Assembly (NCBI GenBank): GCA_027494135.1
Contig: JAOSJK010000045.1
Location: 1 to 58,665 of the forward strand
Direction: 5' to 3'
DNA length: 58,665 nt
From: Acidimicrobiia bacterium
GTDB lineage: Bacteria > Actinomycetota > Acidimicrobiia > IMCC26256 > PALSA-610
The position numbers and the translations under genes are program-made. The notes under the pieces were generated by a model. It worked only from the letters and a program-made list of their open reading frames with translations, made no database searches and was not told the DNA's origin. Position 1 is the stretch's first letter. The number at the start of each line of letters is the position of its first letter. This document shows positions 32,364-41,298 of this stretch, one piece after another.

Positions 32364-33238
32364 GTCGGGGCCTCCGCTGTTGGTTCGCGATGCCGCAAGG
32401 TGCGGCTCGTCGTCGTTGGTCGGTGGAGCGGCTCGGCGTGGTTGCCGGCGGCGCAGCACGGCCAACGCCACGATCGAGGCGGCGATGGCCAGGAGGCTGA
32501 CCCAGATGTTCACCCGCAGCCCGGCGAGGCGGGTGGCGTCGTCGATGCGCAGCGCCTCGACCCACAGTCGACCGAGGCCGTAGCCGCCCACGTACAGGGG
32601 CGAACAGTGTCCGGGGTGCGGCGTGGACGGCGGCGCTCATAGAGCACCAGGAGCCCGGCGAGGGCGAGGTTCCGCAGCGCCTCGTAGAGGAACGTGGGGT
32701 GGAAGGTGGCGAACCGCTCGTAGCCGTCCGGGCGGTGCGCAGCGTCGATCTGCAGCCCCCAGGGCAGGTCGGTGGGCCGCCCGAAGAGCTCCTGGTTGAA
32801 CCAGTTGCCGAGCCGGCCGATGGCCTGGGCGAGTGGGATGGCGGGGGCGACCACGTCGAGCAGCTGCGCGGCGGGGGAGCCCTCGGCGGCGAGCCAGGAC
32901 CACCCCGGTGGCCACGCCGACCAGGAGTCCGCCGGGGATCCGGAGGCTGCCCTCCCACACCGCAAGGCGTGGAGCCAGCGGCCCTGGAACCGGTGGTAGT
33001 CGGTGAGCACGTGGAGGCCCGGGCGCCGATCAGGCCGGCGATCACCGACCACGTCGCCAGGTAGGAGATGCCGGAGGGGTCACCGCCGCGGGCCGCCCAG
33101 CGACGCTGGGCGACCCACACTGCCACCAACACGCCGGGCCGCGATGGCGAGCCCGTAGGCCCGCAGCTGCAGCGGTCCGATGCCGATGGCGTTCTCCGGC
33201 GGGCTGGGAATCGCCCCCACCAGGAGGGCGACGCTCAC
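32364..33238 (-). CDS. lgt: Prolipoprotein diacylglyceryl transferase (frameshifted)
   Basis: Start GTG 33238 in a GTGA overlap with the cupredoxin gene. It begins VSVALLVGAIPSPPENAIGI and continues with transmembrane segments (YLATWSVIAGLIGAR). The Lgt signature is AIPLAQAIGRLGNWFNQELF then GRPTDLPWGLQID and HPTFLYEALRNLALAGLLVL. The C-terminal helix is RVNIWVSLLAIAASIVALAV. Lgt transfers diacylglycerol from phosphatidylglycerol to the lipobox Cys of exported proteins. The exact stop is lost in a frame-broken tail close to copB. A dedicated Lgt copy in a copper operon would serve its lipoproteins (cupredoxin, cytochrome). About 290 residues. Confidence 0.8.
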
Positions 33239-33687
33239 GGCTCCTCCACCACCAAGGTGCCCTCCATGCCGGCCTCCAGGTGCCCGGCGACGGCAGTAGA
33301 AGGTGTATTCGCCCGGTTCTTCGGCTCGCAGTCCGCCTTCGGCGGTCTCGCCGCGGTCGGCGGCGACGTGCACGTCGATGTCGTCGATGGTGAAGTCGTG
33401 CAGCAGGTCGTCGGAGGTCAACACGATGGCGATGTCTTCACCGGCAGTGACGGTGATCTCGTCGGGGTCGAACTCGAAGGACGTGGCCTCGACCTCGATG
33501 CGTCGGGCGCCGGGCGCGACGGGGGTGGACTCGTCGTGGCCGTCCATGCCGCCCATGTCGTCGTCCATCTGACCGGGCATGGAGCCCATCGGTGCGTCGG
33601 TGGAGGCGTCGTCGTCGCCGCAGGCGGCGAGGACCAGGGAGAGGGTGAGCAGGGACAGAACAACAGCAGTGAGGGATCGGCGCATGA
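33235..33687 (-). CDS. Exported cupredoxin lipoprotein (one frameshift)
   Basis: Start ATG 33687: MRRSLTAVVLSLLTLSLVLA then ACGDDD, a lipoprotein signal with lipobox LAAC. A Met/Asp-rich linker (GSMPGQMDDDMGGMDGHDES) may bind copper. The cupredoxin domain carries the type 1 copper ligands: His in LLHDFTIDD, Cys in GEYTFYCR, His and Met in the restored GHLEAGMEGTL. It ends VVEEP with a stop overlapping the lgt start. About 150 residues. Located outside the membrane, it probably binds or shuttles copper. Confidence 0.8.
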
Positions 33688-33758
33688 GCGCGCTCCTTCT
33701 CGAGAGAACGGATGTGGCGGTGCGCGGGCGCACCGGGGTGTTCAGGTGAAAGGGCGCT

Positions 33759-34175
33759 TCAACAGCGCATGACCGACAGCCGGACCCACGCCGGCTCTGG
33801 CGGTCGTTGCGACTCGACCAGGCCACTGGCGGCCCGTTCGAGGGTGGCGGCGAGGGCGGTGATCGGCCCGCTGCCGAGGCGGCGTCGGGCCAGGCCGATG
33901 CCGACGATGGTGGTGATGATGGCCATGCACGCGGCCATCACGTGCCCGGCCAGGCAGTCGAGGCAGTGATCGTCCTCGGACGGCGACGCGGAGGCATCGA
34001 GGTGCACGCCGGGCTCGGTGTGGGCGTGGGCGTCGACCGCGGGCGCCGCCGTCGCAGCGGCCGGGCTGTGGTGATCTCCGGCGCCTGCGTCGAGGCCGTG
34101 CATCAGCAGGAGCGCGCCGACCAGCATGGGCAGGACCAGGAGCCAGGTCCAGCGGGGCAGGCGCGTCGGCATCAC
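33759..34175 (-). CDS. DUF6153-like exported protein (intact)
   Basis: An uninterrupted 138-codon frame: MMPTRLPRWTWLLVLPMLVG then ALLLMHGLDAG (signal anchor), a His/Ala-rich loop (DAHAHTEPGVHLDASAS), DDHCLDCLAGHVMAACMAII with three Cys and two His, a second membrane helix, and a tail ending RLSVMRC. This layout matches the DUF6153 family common in actinobacterial copper loci. The C-x-x-C and His suggest metal binding in the envelope. It lies between csoR and the cupredoxin gene in the same operon. Confidence 0.75.
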   Translation of the reverse strand: MMPTRLPRWTWLLVLPMLVGALLLMHGLDAGAGDHHSPAAATAAPAVDAHAHTEPGVHLDASASPSEDDHCLDCLAGHVMAACMAIITTIVGIGLARRRLGSGPITALAATLERAASGLVESQRPPEPAWVRLSVMRC

Positions 34176-34236
34176 GATCGACCGTACTGCCCGTGGGGGT
34201 CGCCGGTCCGGTCGCCGTGTCGGCGAGCGGTGGAGG

Positions 34237-34522
34237 TCATGAGCGCAGCAGCCGTTCGAAGGCGGTCATGGCCTCGTTGACCATGTCGTCAGGCGATTCG
34301 GTGCCGTCTCGCCCTTCGGCGTGGGTGACGCAGTGGCGGACGTGCTCGTCGAGGAGTCCGAGGGCGACGCTCTGGAGCGCTTTGGTGACCAGCCGAGATC
34401 TGGGTGAGGACGTCGATGCAGTAGGTGTCCTCGTCGATCATGCGCTGCAGCCCTCGGACCTGGCCTTCGATGCGGCGCAGGCGGGCCTGGTAGTCGTCCT
34501 TGCCTATCGAGTAGCCGCGCAT
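34237..34522 (-). CDS. csoR: CsoR-family copper-sensing repressor (frameshifted)
   Basis: Start ATG 34522 (MRGYSIGKDDYQARLRRIEG) with AGGAGG immediately upstream. The conserved helices read QVRGLQRMIDEDTYCIDVLT, with the first copper-ligand Cys in TYCID. After a frame change, LLDEHVRHCVTHAEGRD supplies the His and second Cys (H-x-x-x-C spacing), completing the C-H-C site of CsoR. It ends MVNEAMTAFERLLRS at 34237. About 95 residues. CsoR tetramers release their operators on binding Cu(I); the likely operator is in the promoter at 39078-39109. Confidence 0.85.
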
Positions 34523-34580
34523 CGGTCCTCCTGGTGTCGGCGCTGTCGTTCCATCCTGGCTCCCAGCCACGTCGTGGTGG

Positions 34581-34905
34581 TCATGGCACCAGGTTCCCGA
34601 TGCGGTCTTCGATGGCCTGGCGGCGGATGACGTTGACCAGCCGGTCTCGTTCCTCGCCGCCGTGGAAGAGCACGAGGGTGGGGATGCTCCGCACCCCGTA
34701 GCGGGCCGCGGTGTGCGGATTGGTCTCGACGTCGAGCTTCACGATTCGGATGCGGTCGCCCCACACCTCGGCGAGCTCGTCGAGGACCGGGTCGAGCAGC
34801 TGGCAGGGCCGGCACCAGTCGGCGTGGAAGTCGACGAGGACCGGGTCGGCGGCGCAGGACGTCGAAGGTGAAGCGGCCGTCGGTGGTGGTACGGGGTCGG
34901 GTCAT
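34581..34905 (-). CDS. Thioredoxin (one frameshift)
   Basis: Start ATG 34905 ([17 protein letters not shown]), in an ATGA overlap with the copA stop. The active site is restored across a frame change as DFHADWCRPCQLLDPVL (C-R-P-C; near 34800-34830). The rest is in one frame: VWGDRIRIVKLDVETNPHTA, RYGVRSIPTLVLFHGGEE with the cis-Pro, and RQAIEDRIGNLVP. About 108 residues. It probably reduces disulfides in copper-stressed cells or keeps the copper-binding Cys residues of neighbours reduced. Confidence 0.82.
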
Positions 34906-37200
34906 CGGTGCCCCTGGCGGTTGGCCTTGAACCGGCGGAGCCGGAGGCTGTTGGTGACGACGAACACGCTGGAGAACGCCATGGCGGCGCCGGCGATGAT
35001 CGGGTTCAGAGCCCGGCGGCGGCGAGTGGAAGGGCGGCGACGTTGTAGGCGAAGGCCCAGAACAGGTTGCCCTTGATCGTGGCGAGCGTCCGGCGCGGCA
35101 GGCGGATGGCGTCGGCGGCGGCGCGGAGGTCGCCGGTGACGAGGGTGAGGTCGGAGGCCTCGATGGCGACGTCGGTGCCGGTGCCCATGGCGAGGCCGAG
35201 GTCGGCCTGGGCGAGGGCGGCGGCGTCGTTGACGCCGTCGCCGACCATGGCGACACCACCCGACCCTCGTCCTGGAGGCGCTGGACGACGTCGACCTTGT
35301 CGGCGGGGAGGACCTCGGCGATGACCTCGTTGATGCCGACCTGGGCGGCGACGGCCCGGGCGGCGGCGGTGGTTGTCGCCGGTGAGCAGCATCGGGGTGA
35401 ACCCGAGGTCGCGCAGCTGCTGCGATGGCGTCGGCAGAGCTGTCCTTCACGGTGTCGGCGACCACCAGAACAGCGCGCGGGCCTGGCCGTCCCAGCCGAC
35501 GACGATGGCGGTCCGGCCTGCGTCCTCGGCCTCGGCCTTGACGGCGAGCACGAGTCCGCGGGGAGGTGCTGGGACCAGTCGGCGAGCAACGCTGGGCGAC
35601 CGGCGATCACACCGTGCCCCTCGATGACGCCCTGGACGCCGAGGCCCTCGGTGCTGGCGAACGACTCGACCGGCGCAGCTCGATGCCTCGTCGGCGGGCG
35701 CCGTCGGCCACGGCCCGGGCGATGGGGTGCTCGCTGGCGTCCTCGAGGTCCCGCCGACGAACAGCAGCTCGGCTCGTCGGTCGTGCCGGGCTCGACGACG
35801 ACGTCGGCGAGGCTCATCGTGGCCGGTGGTGACGGTGCCGGTCTTGTCGAGCACGATGGTGTCGACCTGGCGGGTGGACTCGAGGACCTCGGGGCCCTTG
35901 ATGAGGATGCCGAGCTGGGCGCCCGGCCGGTGCCGACCATGAGGGCGACGGGGTGGCGAGCCCGAGGGCGCAGGGGCAGGCGATGATCAGCACGGCGACG
36001 GCGGCGGTGAACGCCTCGGTCGCACCCGTACCGGCGCCGGAGCCAGAACCCGAGCGTGGCGATCGCCAGCAGGATCACGATCGGGACGAACACGGCGGAG
36101 ACCCGGTCGGCGAGGCGTTGCACCGGGGCCTTGCCGTTCTGGGCCTCGGTGACGAGCCGGGCGATCTGGGCGAGGGCGGTGTCGGCCCCGACCCGGGTCG
36201 CGCGCATCACCAGCCGGCCGCCGGCGTTGACGGTGGCGCCGGTGACGTCGTCGCCGGTCCGACCTCGACGGGGACGCTCTCGCCGGTGAGCAGCGACGCA
36301 TCGACTCGCGGAGGTGCCGTCCTCGACGATGCCGTCGGTGGCGACCTTTCTCGCCGGGCCGGACCACGAACCGGTCGCCGACCTGGAGCTGATCGATCGG
36401 GACCCGCACCTCGACGTCGTCGCGGAGGACGGCGACGTCCCTTGCGCCGAGCTCGAGCAGGGCCTTGAGGGCGGCGCCGGTGCGGCGCTTGGACTTCGCT
36501 TCGAAGTAGCGGCCGGCGAGGATGAACACGGTGACGCCGGCGGCGACTCGAGGTAGATCTCGTGCCGGGCCGCAGCCTGCGTTCGATGGTGAGCTCGAAG
36601 GGCATCCTCATGCCGACGTCACCCCGGCGTCGCCGATGAACAGGGCGTAGATGGACCATCCCAGCGCGGCGATGGTGCCGATCGAGATGAGCGTGTCCAT
36701 CGTGGCTGTGCCGTGACGGAGGTTAGCCACGCGGCCCGGTGGAACGGGAACGCACCCCACACGACGACTGGCGCAGCGAGGGTGAGGATAGCCACTGCCA
36801 GTGGTCGAACTGCAGCGCCGGGATCATCGACATCAACAGGACCGGGATGGTCAGGGCGGTCGAGATGGCAAGGGTGCGCAGCGCGGCGGGTCGGATCGAT
36901 CGTTGCAGCACCTGCCTCGCGTTCACCTTCGCCACCCGGCGCCTGGGGCAGCTGGGCGGTGTAGCCAGCCGCCTCGACCTCGGCGACGAACTCGGCAGGG
37001 GTCGCGTCCCGTCGCCGTCGATCGTGACCGCGGCCTGCTCGGTGGCGTAGTTCACGGTGGCGGTCACGCCGTCGACCTTGTTGAGCGCCGCTCGATGCGG
37101 TTGGCGCACGACGCGCAGGTCATGCCCTCGATGGCCAGGTCGATCCGCTGATCTGCGGGTCCGCCGGTCTCTCCGGGGTGGTGGTGGTGATGGTGCTCAT
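34902..37200 (-). CDS. copA: CopA-type Cu(I) P-type ATPase (frameshifted)
   Basis: Start ATG 37200 sharing one base with the previous stop (TGATG). One N-terminal heavy-metal domain: [20 protein letters not shown] (M-x-C-x-x-C) and [15 protein letters not shown]. After transmembrane helices come TGES (near 36290), the ion-path motif [20 protein letters not shown] with CPC (near 35950-36000), [10 protein letters not shown] (near 35840), an HP motif in [10 protein letters not shown], and [20 protein letters not shown] (near 35200-35250). It ends [20 protein letters not shown]...GHR at 34902. About 765 residues. It exports Cu(I) from the cytoplasm and probably receives it from the CopZ-like protein encoded upstream. 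Confidence 0.86.
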
Positions 37201-38104
37201 CAGTGGCCCTCGCCATCGGTGTTGCCGTGGTCGGCGGCGGCGGTCGGGGTCGTCGTCGCGTCGGTATCCAAGTCGGGGTGAAGGCGGCCGTGCGGACCTG
37301 CTCCGTCGACGGAGAAGTCGAAGAACAGCCGGTAGCGACCCCGGGGCCGGCTCGGCGATGCCGAAGGAGACCGGCCGGTCCCGTCGGTGGGGTGGACGTG
37401 GAGGTAGCCGAGATCGGCGGCGTCGATGGCCACGGGTGGTCGCGAGCGCCGAGGTAGGGATCGGGCTCCACGACGGCGCCGTCACGGCGAACCGACAGAG
37501 ACGCCGTGAGGCCGGCGGTTGTCGGGGTCAGTCGAGGTGACGGACAGGTCGTCGACGGTCGTGGTACCGGCCGGGTCGGGCAGGGTGCGTCCGGTCGCCG
37601 TCCCGGGTACGACGAGGTCGACGGTGAGGACCAGGTCAGGGCCCTCGGAGGGACAGTGTCGGCGATGACCCGGTACCCACCCGGCACGAGGGCAGGAGCG
37701 CTGACAGTCCAGGTCCGTCGTCGGCGAGCCAAGGGGTGCAGGTGGGCGTAGCCTCAGGGTCGTTCGAGACGCCACGATGAGGTGCATGGGCCGGTCGTGG
37801 CGGTCCTCGAAGTCGGTGACCGTGGCCCCAGCCGGGTCGAGCACCCGGAAGGTGAACTGCTGAGGCCTGCCCGGCGGCGAGACGACGGTCGTGGGGGCGT
37901 CGATCCGGTAGTCCGCTGCGGCGCAGGGCTGGTCGCCGTGGCCGGCGTGGGTGGTCGGAGTGAGGGTGGAAGGCATGGGGGTCTCCTCGTGATCGGAGTG
38001 GGGTTGGGGGGGGCCGGGCCGGCGGCGGCGCCGAGGGCGGCGCCTCCGCCGAGGGCGACCACGGCGGCGAGGCCGAAGGCCGCCAGCCGGGCCGGGGCGG
38101 TCAT
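37199..38104 (-). CDS. Exported protein of the copper operon (frameshifted)
   Basis: Start ATG 38104 (MTAPARLAAFGLAAVVALGG then GAALGAAAGP), a signal peptide, in an ATGA overlap with copZ. Later parts: ADYRIDAPTTVVSPPGRPQQ, FTFRVLDPAGATVTDFEDRH then DRPMHLIVAS, RYAHLHP-like sequence, and a second domain GAVVEPDPYLGAR and ADLGYLHVHPTDGTG, ending RYRLFFDFSVDGAGP...DGEGH. The H-x-H-P motifs and two beta-rich repeats resemble exported proteins often found beside actinobacterial copA. About 300 residues. Function unknown; metal binding is likely from the His pattern. Confidence 0.62.
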
Positions 38105-38310
38105 GTGACGACCTCGTAGCCGGCTTCCTCGACCGCCGAGCGGATTGGCGTCGGGGTCGACAGGCGTGTCGGAGGTGACGGTGAGCCGGCCGGAGGCGAG
38201 GTCGACATCGACGGCGGTGACCCGTCGATGCTCGACACCTCGGCCTGGACCGAGCCGACGCAGTGCCCGCAGGTCATCCCCGCGACCTGGAAGGTGGAGG
38301 TGGTTGCCAT
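38101..38310 (-). CDS. copZ: CopZ-like copper chaperone (frameshifted)
   Basis: Start ATG 38310 (MATTSTFQVAGMTCGHCVGS), with the heavy-metal-domain motif GMTCGHC. The rest is VQAEVSSIDG, a frame-broken beta segment (LASGRLTVTS in another frame) and IRSAVEEAGYEVVT before a stop that overlaps the next start. About 69 residues, standard for this one-domain family. It should carry Cu(I) in the cytoplasm to the CopA N-terminal domain. Confidence 0.85.
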   Translation of the reverse strand: MATTSTFQVAGMTCGHCVGSVQAEVSSIDGSPPSMSTSPPAGSPSPPTRLSTPTPIRSAVEEAGYEVVT

Positions 38311-38333
38311 GGTGGTCTCTCCTGTGTGGTGGT

Positions 38334-39036
38334 TCACGGCGTGGCCGTGCGGTTGGTGGTGGTGGTTCGGCGCACGGCGAGGCGATCCCCGCGCCGCCTG
38401 CGATCGCAGCGAAGCAGAGCCGAGCGTCTGGAACGGACCGAACACGACGCCCAGGAACCCGATCAGCGGACCGGACGCCCCATAGGCGAAGCGGGCCCAG
38501 CGCGGCGCTCCGTCGATCGCCGCTGCGGCTCGGGCGAGCAGGATCGAGCGACCGAGAACAGCACAGCGCCGCCGATCAGGGTGACGAAGGTGGGGATGCC
38601 GTAGACGTCGTCGTAGACGGCCGAAGCTCCGCGTCGCCTTGGAGCTCGAGATGGCCGGATGGGGGCTGGGCGAAGGCGGCGACACCTGAACCCGGCGATC
38701 AACCCTGCCGAGCCCAGGACCGTGAGAGCGAAGCCCCACACTGCTGGGCGGATTCGGTGGCCCGTGGTGAGGATCGCTCCGGCGAGCGCCGCACGCCGAT
38801 GGTGTTCAGTGCGAGGCCGAGGATGCTCCCCACGAGGTGCTTGGCGAGGAACTCGTCGGTGATCACGAACCGTGCCCACGACGTGAACTCCGTCGTCGGG
38901 TCGGGCTGGTGGGTCATCCGTCGCCCACAACGTGAGCAGCCCGAACACCGGGAGCAGCCACACCCCGTTGCGGAGATGGCGGAGGGTCGACCGCCGGGCG
39001 CACTGCGATCGAATCGGCAGACATCGTCGTGGTCAT
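38334..39036 (-). CDS. Multi-pass membrane protein heading the copper operon (frameshifted)
   Basis: Start ATG 39036 (MTTTMSADSIAVRPAV), 42 bases inside the CsoR-type promoter. Frames combine to NGVWLLPVFGLLTLWA, SWARFVITDEFLAKHLVGSI then LGLALNTIG, VWGFALTVLGSAGLIAGF, YDDVYGIPTFVTLIGGAVLF and ASGPLIGFLGVVFGPFQTLG, at least four or five transmembrane helices. The C-terminus is Arg/Thr-rich. About 234 residues. No family recognised with confidence. Its place as first gene of the operon argues for a role in copper handling or the respiratory envelope. Confidence 0.55.
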
Positions 39037-39077
39037 GGGTCGTTCCTTCGCCAGAGCAGCCGGGGGCCGCCGGTAGC

Positions 39078-39109
39078 GTCATACCATACCCCCTAGGTAC
39101 CTTTGTCAA
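39078..39109 (-). promoter_or_regulatory. CsoR-type copper-responsive promoter/operator
   Basis: On the minus strand TTGACA (39109-39104) is followed 17 bases later by TGGTAT (39086-39081). The spacer holds GGTACCTAGGGGGTAT, a pseudo-palindrome of the GTACC..GGGTA type known for CsoR operators. The overlap of operator and spacer explains repression by CsoR and release by copper. It would drive the leftward operon from 39036 to 29990. Confidence 0.7.
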
Positions 39110-39250
39110 GCGCGATCGAACGGCCCTCCCTGAAGCGGTGACATCCCGGATGCAGGGACGTGTCGTCCGCCGGTCCGCACTACTACGCCCTGTCGTCGAC
39201 GGGAGGAGCCGGGGCTCACAGGATCGGGGTTCGACCGCTACGTTGCCGCG

Positions 39251-39660
39251 ATGGAGCTGACGTCACTGCGCATGAAAACGCTGCCTGTATGGCGGGTGGC
39301 AGTGGCCGTTCTGGCGGCCCTCGCAGTGACCGCATCCTGCTCGGGCGACGACTCGCCCCCAGCGGCGAGCGACGGCGGAGCCGGCGGAGCTCCCTACGCA
39401 CAGTCATGTGCGTCCTGCCACGGCAGTGATCTGCGGGCACCGACCTGGGACCACCCCATCTCTCCAGGTGTACGCGCCGGATCACCATCCCGACGAGGCG
39501 TTCCGAGCCGCGATCACCCAGGGCTCCCGGGCCCACCACTGGGAGTTCGGTGACATGGCACCGGTCGGGGGCCTCAGCGATGAGGAGATCGACCTGGTGA
39601 TCGCCTACGTCCGCCAGCAACAGGAGCTCCACGGCCTCGAGCCCTTACCTGCCGCGGTGA
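39251..39660 (+). CDS. c-type cytochrome lipoprotein, copy 2 (frameshifted)
   Basis: Start ATG 39251 or 39272 (MKTLPVWRVAVAVLAALAVT then ASCSGDD), a lipoprotein signal with lipobox VTASC. The heme motif is CASCHGSDLRAPTW (C-x-x-C-H). After a frame change: YAPDHHPDEAFRAAITQGSR, AHHWEFGDMAPVGGLSDEEI with the likely Met ligand, and YVRQQQELHGLEPLP. About 135 residues. Paralog of the gene at 29569. The stop is lost in a frameshift near 39655. It is transcribed divergently from the copper operon. Confidence 0.75.
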
Positions 39661-39681
39661 GGCGCTTCACGGACCAAAGGC

Positions 39682-40179
39682 TCAGGACCCGCCCATCATC
39701 GGACCGTCGCATCCACTGGTCCCAGTCGCCCATGTGGTCGCCCATCCAGTCGACCATCTGGTCGCACCACTCGGCGCCGCCGTTCGTGGCAGTGGGGTTG
39801 TCGGCCATCCACCGCTGGCAGGTGTCGCGCATCGAGTCGGGGTCCCGCCACATCATCGACCCCATCATCATTCCGTCTTGGCGCTGGCCCATCCGGCCGT
39901 TCATCCAGTCGGTCATGGAGCTGCACCACCGTCGCCAGGACCGTCGGCGCCCCTGGTAGCTGTCGGCCCACCGTTGGCACCCCTTGGGCATCCAGCCGAT
40001 CTGGGCGGTGCCGTAGGCGGGGCCGTCATCACGGTTGGCGATGACCGCCGGCGGCGACGCCGCCGACGGCGAGGACGGTGACGACGACCGCCAGCACGAT
40101 CCATCGGCGGGCGGTGCGGTTCGAGGCCGTCGGGCCGGTGGGCTCCCTGCTCGGCGGGTTCCACGTCGAGGTCTTCCAT
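39682..40179 (-). CDS. Met/Trp/Cys-rich exported protein (frameshifted)
   Basis: Start ATG 40179 (MEDLDVEPAEQG) with GGGAGGA upstream. A shifted frame supplies the membrane anchor RRWIVLAVVVTVLAVGGVAA. The exterior part is IGWMPKGCQRWADSYQG, CSSMTDWMNGRMGQRQDGMM, MGSMMWRDPDSMRDTCQRWM and EWCDQMVDWMGDHMGDWDQW, extremely rich in Met, Trp, Asp and Cys, then GPMMGGS before the stop at 39682. About 165 residues. Met- and Cys-rich exported proteins of this kind commonly bind Cu(I). No named family recognised. Confidence 0.6.
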
Positions 40180-40278
40180 GGATCCACGATCCTCCCGGGT
40201 GGCGGCGGGGCACAAGGGACCTTGGGCCCTTGCGCGGGGCGCTGACCGGGGGTTTGTGGGAACGGGCCCGCTGAGCGG

Positions 40279-40884
40279 TCAGACGGCCCGGCTGCGGCCG
40301 AGGCCAGGCAGGAACCGGCCGGCGGTGGCGGTGTAGCGCTCGTAGTCGGGGCCGTGGACGGTGCGCAGGTAGGGCTCCTCCACGAGGCGGACCTGGACCT
40401 CCAGCGCGGCGAACAGGGCGGCCAGTCCGGCGAGGAGATGACGTTGCCGACCATGAGGGTGAGACCGAGGGCGATGACGAGCATGGCGGTGAAGATCGGG
40501 TTGCGGACCAGCGCGAAGGCCCCGCCGGTGACCAGGCCGGTGCGTTCTGCGGGATCGACGCCGATGCGCCACGACGCCCCCATCCGCATCTGTGCGGCAG
40601 TCGTCGCCACGATCCCCTGCGACGGCGAGCGCCAGGCCGACGACCTGCACCGTGGCGTCGTCCAGCGGCGCGATCGGGTCCAGCCCGGCGAGCCCGGCGA
40701 TCGGTGCGGCGAACCCGGCGACCAGGGCGGCGACGAAGCCGAGCTTCGCCCACCACTGGGTGGTACCGGCCTCGGCGTGGAGACGCAGCCCGGTGTCGCC
40801 GGTCTGGCGCCACTGCACCCAGGTCCGCCAACCGAACGCGATCGCCGCGAACGCCACGTAGAGCACGAGCGCCAACACCGTCAT
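40279..40884 (-). CDS. Isoprenylcysteine carboxyl methyltransferase-like membrane protein
   Basis: Start ATG 40884: MTVLALVLYVAFAAIAFGWR. Further helices: GFVAALVAGFAAPIAGLAGL and VQVVGLALAVAG. A shifted middle frame contributes MRMGASWRIGVDP then FALVRNPIFTAMLVIALGLT, with the R-N-P motif of the ICMT/PEMT family. The last frame has VEEPYLRTVHGPDYERYTAT and ends RFLPGLGRSRAV at 40279. About 200 residues. Bacterial members methylate unknown or lipid substrates in the membrane. It is divergent from the ArsR-ATPase pair. Confidence 0.75.
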   Translation of the reverse strand: MTVLALVLYVAFAAIAFGWRTWVQWRQTGDTGLRLHAEAGTTQWWAKLGFVAALVAGFAAPIAGLAGLDPIAPLDDATVQVVGLALAVAGDRGDDCRTDADGGVVAHRRRSRRTHRPGHRRGLRAGPQPDLHRHARHRPRSHPHGRQRHLLAGLAALFAALEVQVRLVEEPYLRTVHGPDYERYTATAGRFLPGLGRSRAV

Positions 40885-40941
40885 CACCAATCTCCGTCCC
40901 GAACGACTTGTCTCATCGGCCTCGGACGGTATCATCGGTCT

Positions 40942-41298
40942 ATGCCGATGCAAAGTGGTGCGGTCAGCGCCGATGAGCGCAGCGACATCGATGTCGCCGC
41001 CCAGATGTTCCGAGGGTTCGGCGATCCGACCCGCCTGGCGATCCTCACCGAGCTGCTCGCCGGGGAGCAGCGCGTGGTCGATCTCGTCGCCGCGGTGGGT
41101 GGGTCGCAGTCGAACGTGTCCGGCCACCTGGCGTGCCTCAAGGAGTGCGGCCTGGTGCTGGACCGCCCCCAAGGCCGCGCCGTGCACTACCGGCTGGCCA
41201 GCCCAGCGGTCGTGGACCTGCTGCGCCAGGCCGAGGTCCTGCTCGGTGAGATCGGCGAGAACGTGGCGCTGTGCCGCAACCACCGGATGCCGCGATGA
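40942..41298 (+). CDS. ArsR/SmtB-family metal-responsive repressor (intact)
   Basis: An uninterrupted 118-codon gene starting at ATG 40942. The winged helix is clear: QMFRGFGDPTRLAILTELLA, VVDLVAAVGGSQSNVSGHLA (recognition helix) and CLKECGLVLDRPQGRAVHYR. Candidate metal ligands are C and H in GHLACLKECG and in the C-terminal LCRNHRMPR. Such C-terminal Cys/His sites occur in Cd/Pb- or Zn-sensing members. The stop overlaps the ATPase start as ATGA, so it controls the exporter. Its likely operator lies just upstream (40900-40941). Confidence 0.85.
   Translation: MPMQSGAVSADERSDIDVAAQMFRGFGDPTRLAILTELLAGEQRVVDLVAAVGGSQSNVSGHLACLKECGLVLDRPQGRAVHYRLASPAVVDLLRQAEVLLGEIGENVALCRNHRMPR

Noticed and set aside
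34238..34240. 22-codon frame from 34240 to the DUF6153 start (MTSTARRHGDRTGDPHGQYG)
   Set aside because: It is joined to both neighbours by overlaps but has no conserved feature; more likely leader sequence than a gene.
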